Source: Anaerolineales bacterium (GTDB lineage: Bacteria > Chloroflexota > Anaerolineae > 4572-78 > NAK82). Taken from it: 6,590 nt of DNA. Under the pieces are notes generated by a model, which saw nothing but the letters and a program-made list of their open reading frames with translations, was not told the origin of the DNA and made no database searches. Shown piece after piece: positions 6,138-6,590 of this stretch. The position numbers were made by a program, and so were the translations under genes. Location of the stretch: contig JAHELX010000348.1 in NCBI GenBank assembly GCA_024643945.1, forward strand, positions 1 through 6,590. The letters are read 5' to 3'. Position 1 is the stretch's first letter. Each line of letters opens with the position of its first letter.

Positions 6138-6590
6138 AGCCGTTTTCTCTTGCTGGGCGGTCGGATGCTCGCGTGTTCCGGCTGCTGCTGGCGGTGGATC
6201 AGGACATCAATCGTCAAGGCCAGTCCTGCGCTGGCAATGGCGCTAAACACCGCCAGTTTCAGCACCGTCGTTGCATCATAGATGCCCGCCTCCGCCAAGT
6301 CCACAATCTGCCCGGAAGTCACGTCGAATCCGTCACTGCCTGAAATTTTTCGGGCTTTTTGTTGGCCAGCAAAAAGCCAATCACCTTGTCAGACATTTTG
6401 CCAGCCACAATCAACAACGCGCGAATATCGGACCGAATGGCCAACGCCAGGGCCGGGAAGAGTTGCTGTGGCTCTTCTATCTCCAGGTCGCTGATCAGAA
6501 TGGCAGCATCTTCGAACTCGGTCCTGACCCGCTGGTGATCGGTGATCATCTCGCGTGACACCAGGCCGCGCCCCCAATACATACCCTCCA
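6134..6590 (-). pseudogene. Broken GroEL/Hsp60-family chaperonin gene: internal deletion plus frameshift, 5' part outside window
   Basis: Two frames each match a different part of a group I chaperonin. From 6590 to 6319, EGMYWGRGLVSREMITD matches the start of the GroEL apical domain (EGMQFDRGYLSPYF). EDAAILISDLEI and ALLIVAGKMSDKVIGFLLANK then match ILxxDKKI and [20 protein letters not shown]. This frame ends at TGA 6319-6321. In the other frame, from about 6331, GFDVTSGQIVDLAEAGIYD matches GYNAATxEYxNMIDMGILD, including the Asp equivalent to GroEL Asp495, and it ends at 6134. By eye, residues equivalent to about 276-476 of E. coli GroEL are missing, including Asp398. The junction lies near 6331-6336. 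The C-terminal tail (RPPSKRKRL) is basic and lacks the GGM repeats. The 62- and 87-residue open frames are fragments, not independent small genes. The 5' end continues beyond 6590. An assembly error is the main alternative to a true deletion. Confidence 0.82.

Noticed and set aside
6134..6322. Independent small membrane protein of 62 residues starting at GTG 6322
   Set aside because: The hydrophobic stretch is the C-terminal equatorial helix region of a chaperonin. Chaperonin similarity also continues upstream of the GTG (GFD), so it is a gene fragment.

Overview
All supported genes lie on the minus strand, so the window reads from its right edge to its left. The sequence is moderately GC-rich bacterial DNA. 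A divergent chaperonin followed by a cytoplasmic BNR propeller, next to a sugar-catabolic cluster, and a palindrome of a kind I associate with Chloroflexota and cyanobacteria, suggest an uncultured Anaerolineae-like Chloroflexota. That assignment is an impression; no marker gene fixes it.

Right edge (6590 to 5184): a broken GroEL/Hsp60-family gene enters from outside. Its apical-domain segment runs out of frame after about 85 codons. A second frame then resumes directly with the C-terminal equatorial segment, so about 200 residues between them are missing. Its stop codon overlaps the start of the next gene (ATGA), which encodes a signal-less protein of about 46-residue BNR/YCF48-like repeats, probably a single beta-propeller.

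Centre and left (5097 to 1): five consecutive genes form a likely carbohydrate-catabolic operon. In transcription order they are a zinc-type medium-chain dehydrogenase, a TIM-barrel sugar isomerase/epimerase of the tagatose-3-epimerase type, a short SIS-domain sugar-phosphate isomerase resembling KdsD/GutQ without CBS domains, an FGGY (xylulokinase-like) kinase, and a class I aldolase of the DhnA/FbaB/LsrF type cut by the left edge. Read as a pathway, this gives oxidation of a polyol or sugar acid to a keto compound, epimerisation, phosphorylation, isomerisation of the phosphoketose, and retro-aldol cleavage. The set matches no textbook pathway I can name exactly, and the substrate is unknown. 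No transporter or regulator is in the window.

Intergenic spaces are short (35, 89, 86, 101 and 191 bases). The 101-base gap before the aldolase holds a perfect 26-base palindrome. The 191-base gap before the kinase holds a smaller dyad. I found no convincing sigma-70 promoter, classical terminator, tRNA, rRNA, CRISPR array or insertion sequence.
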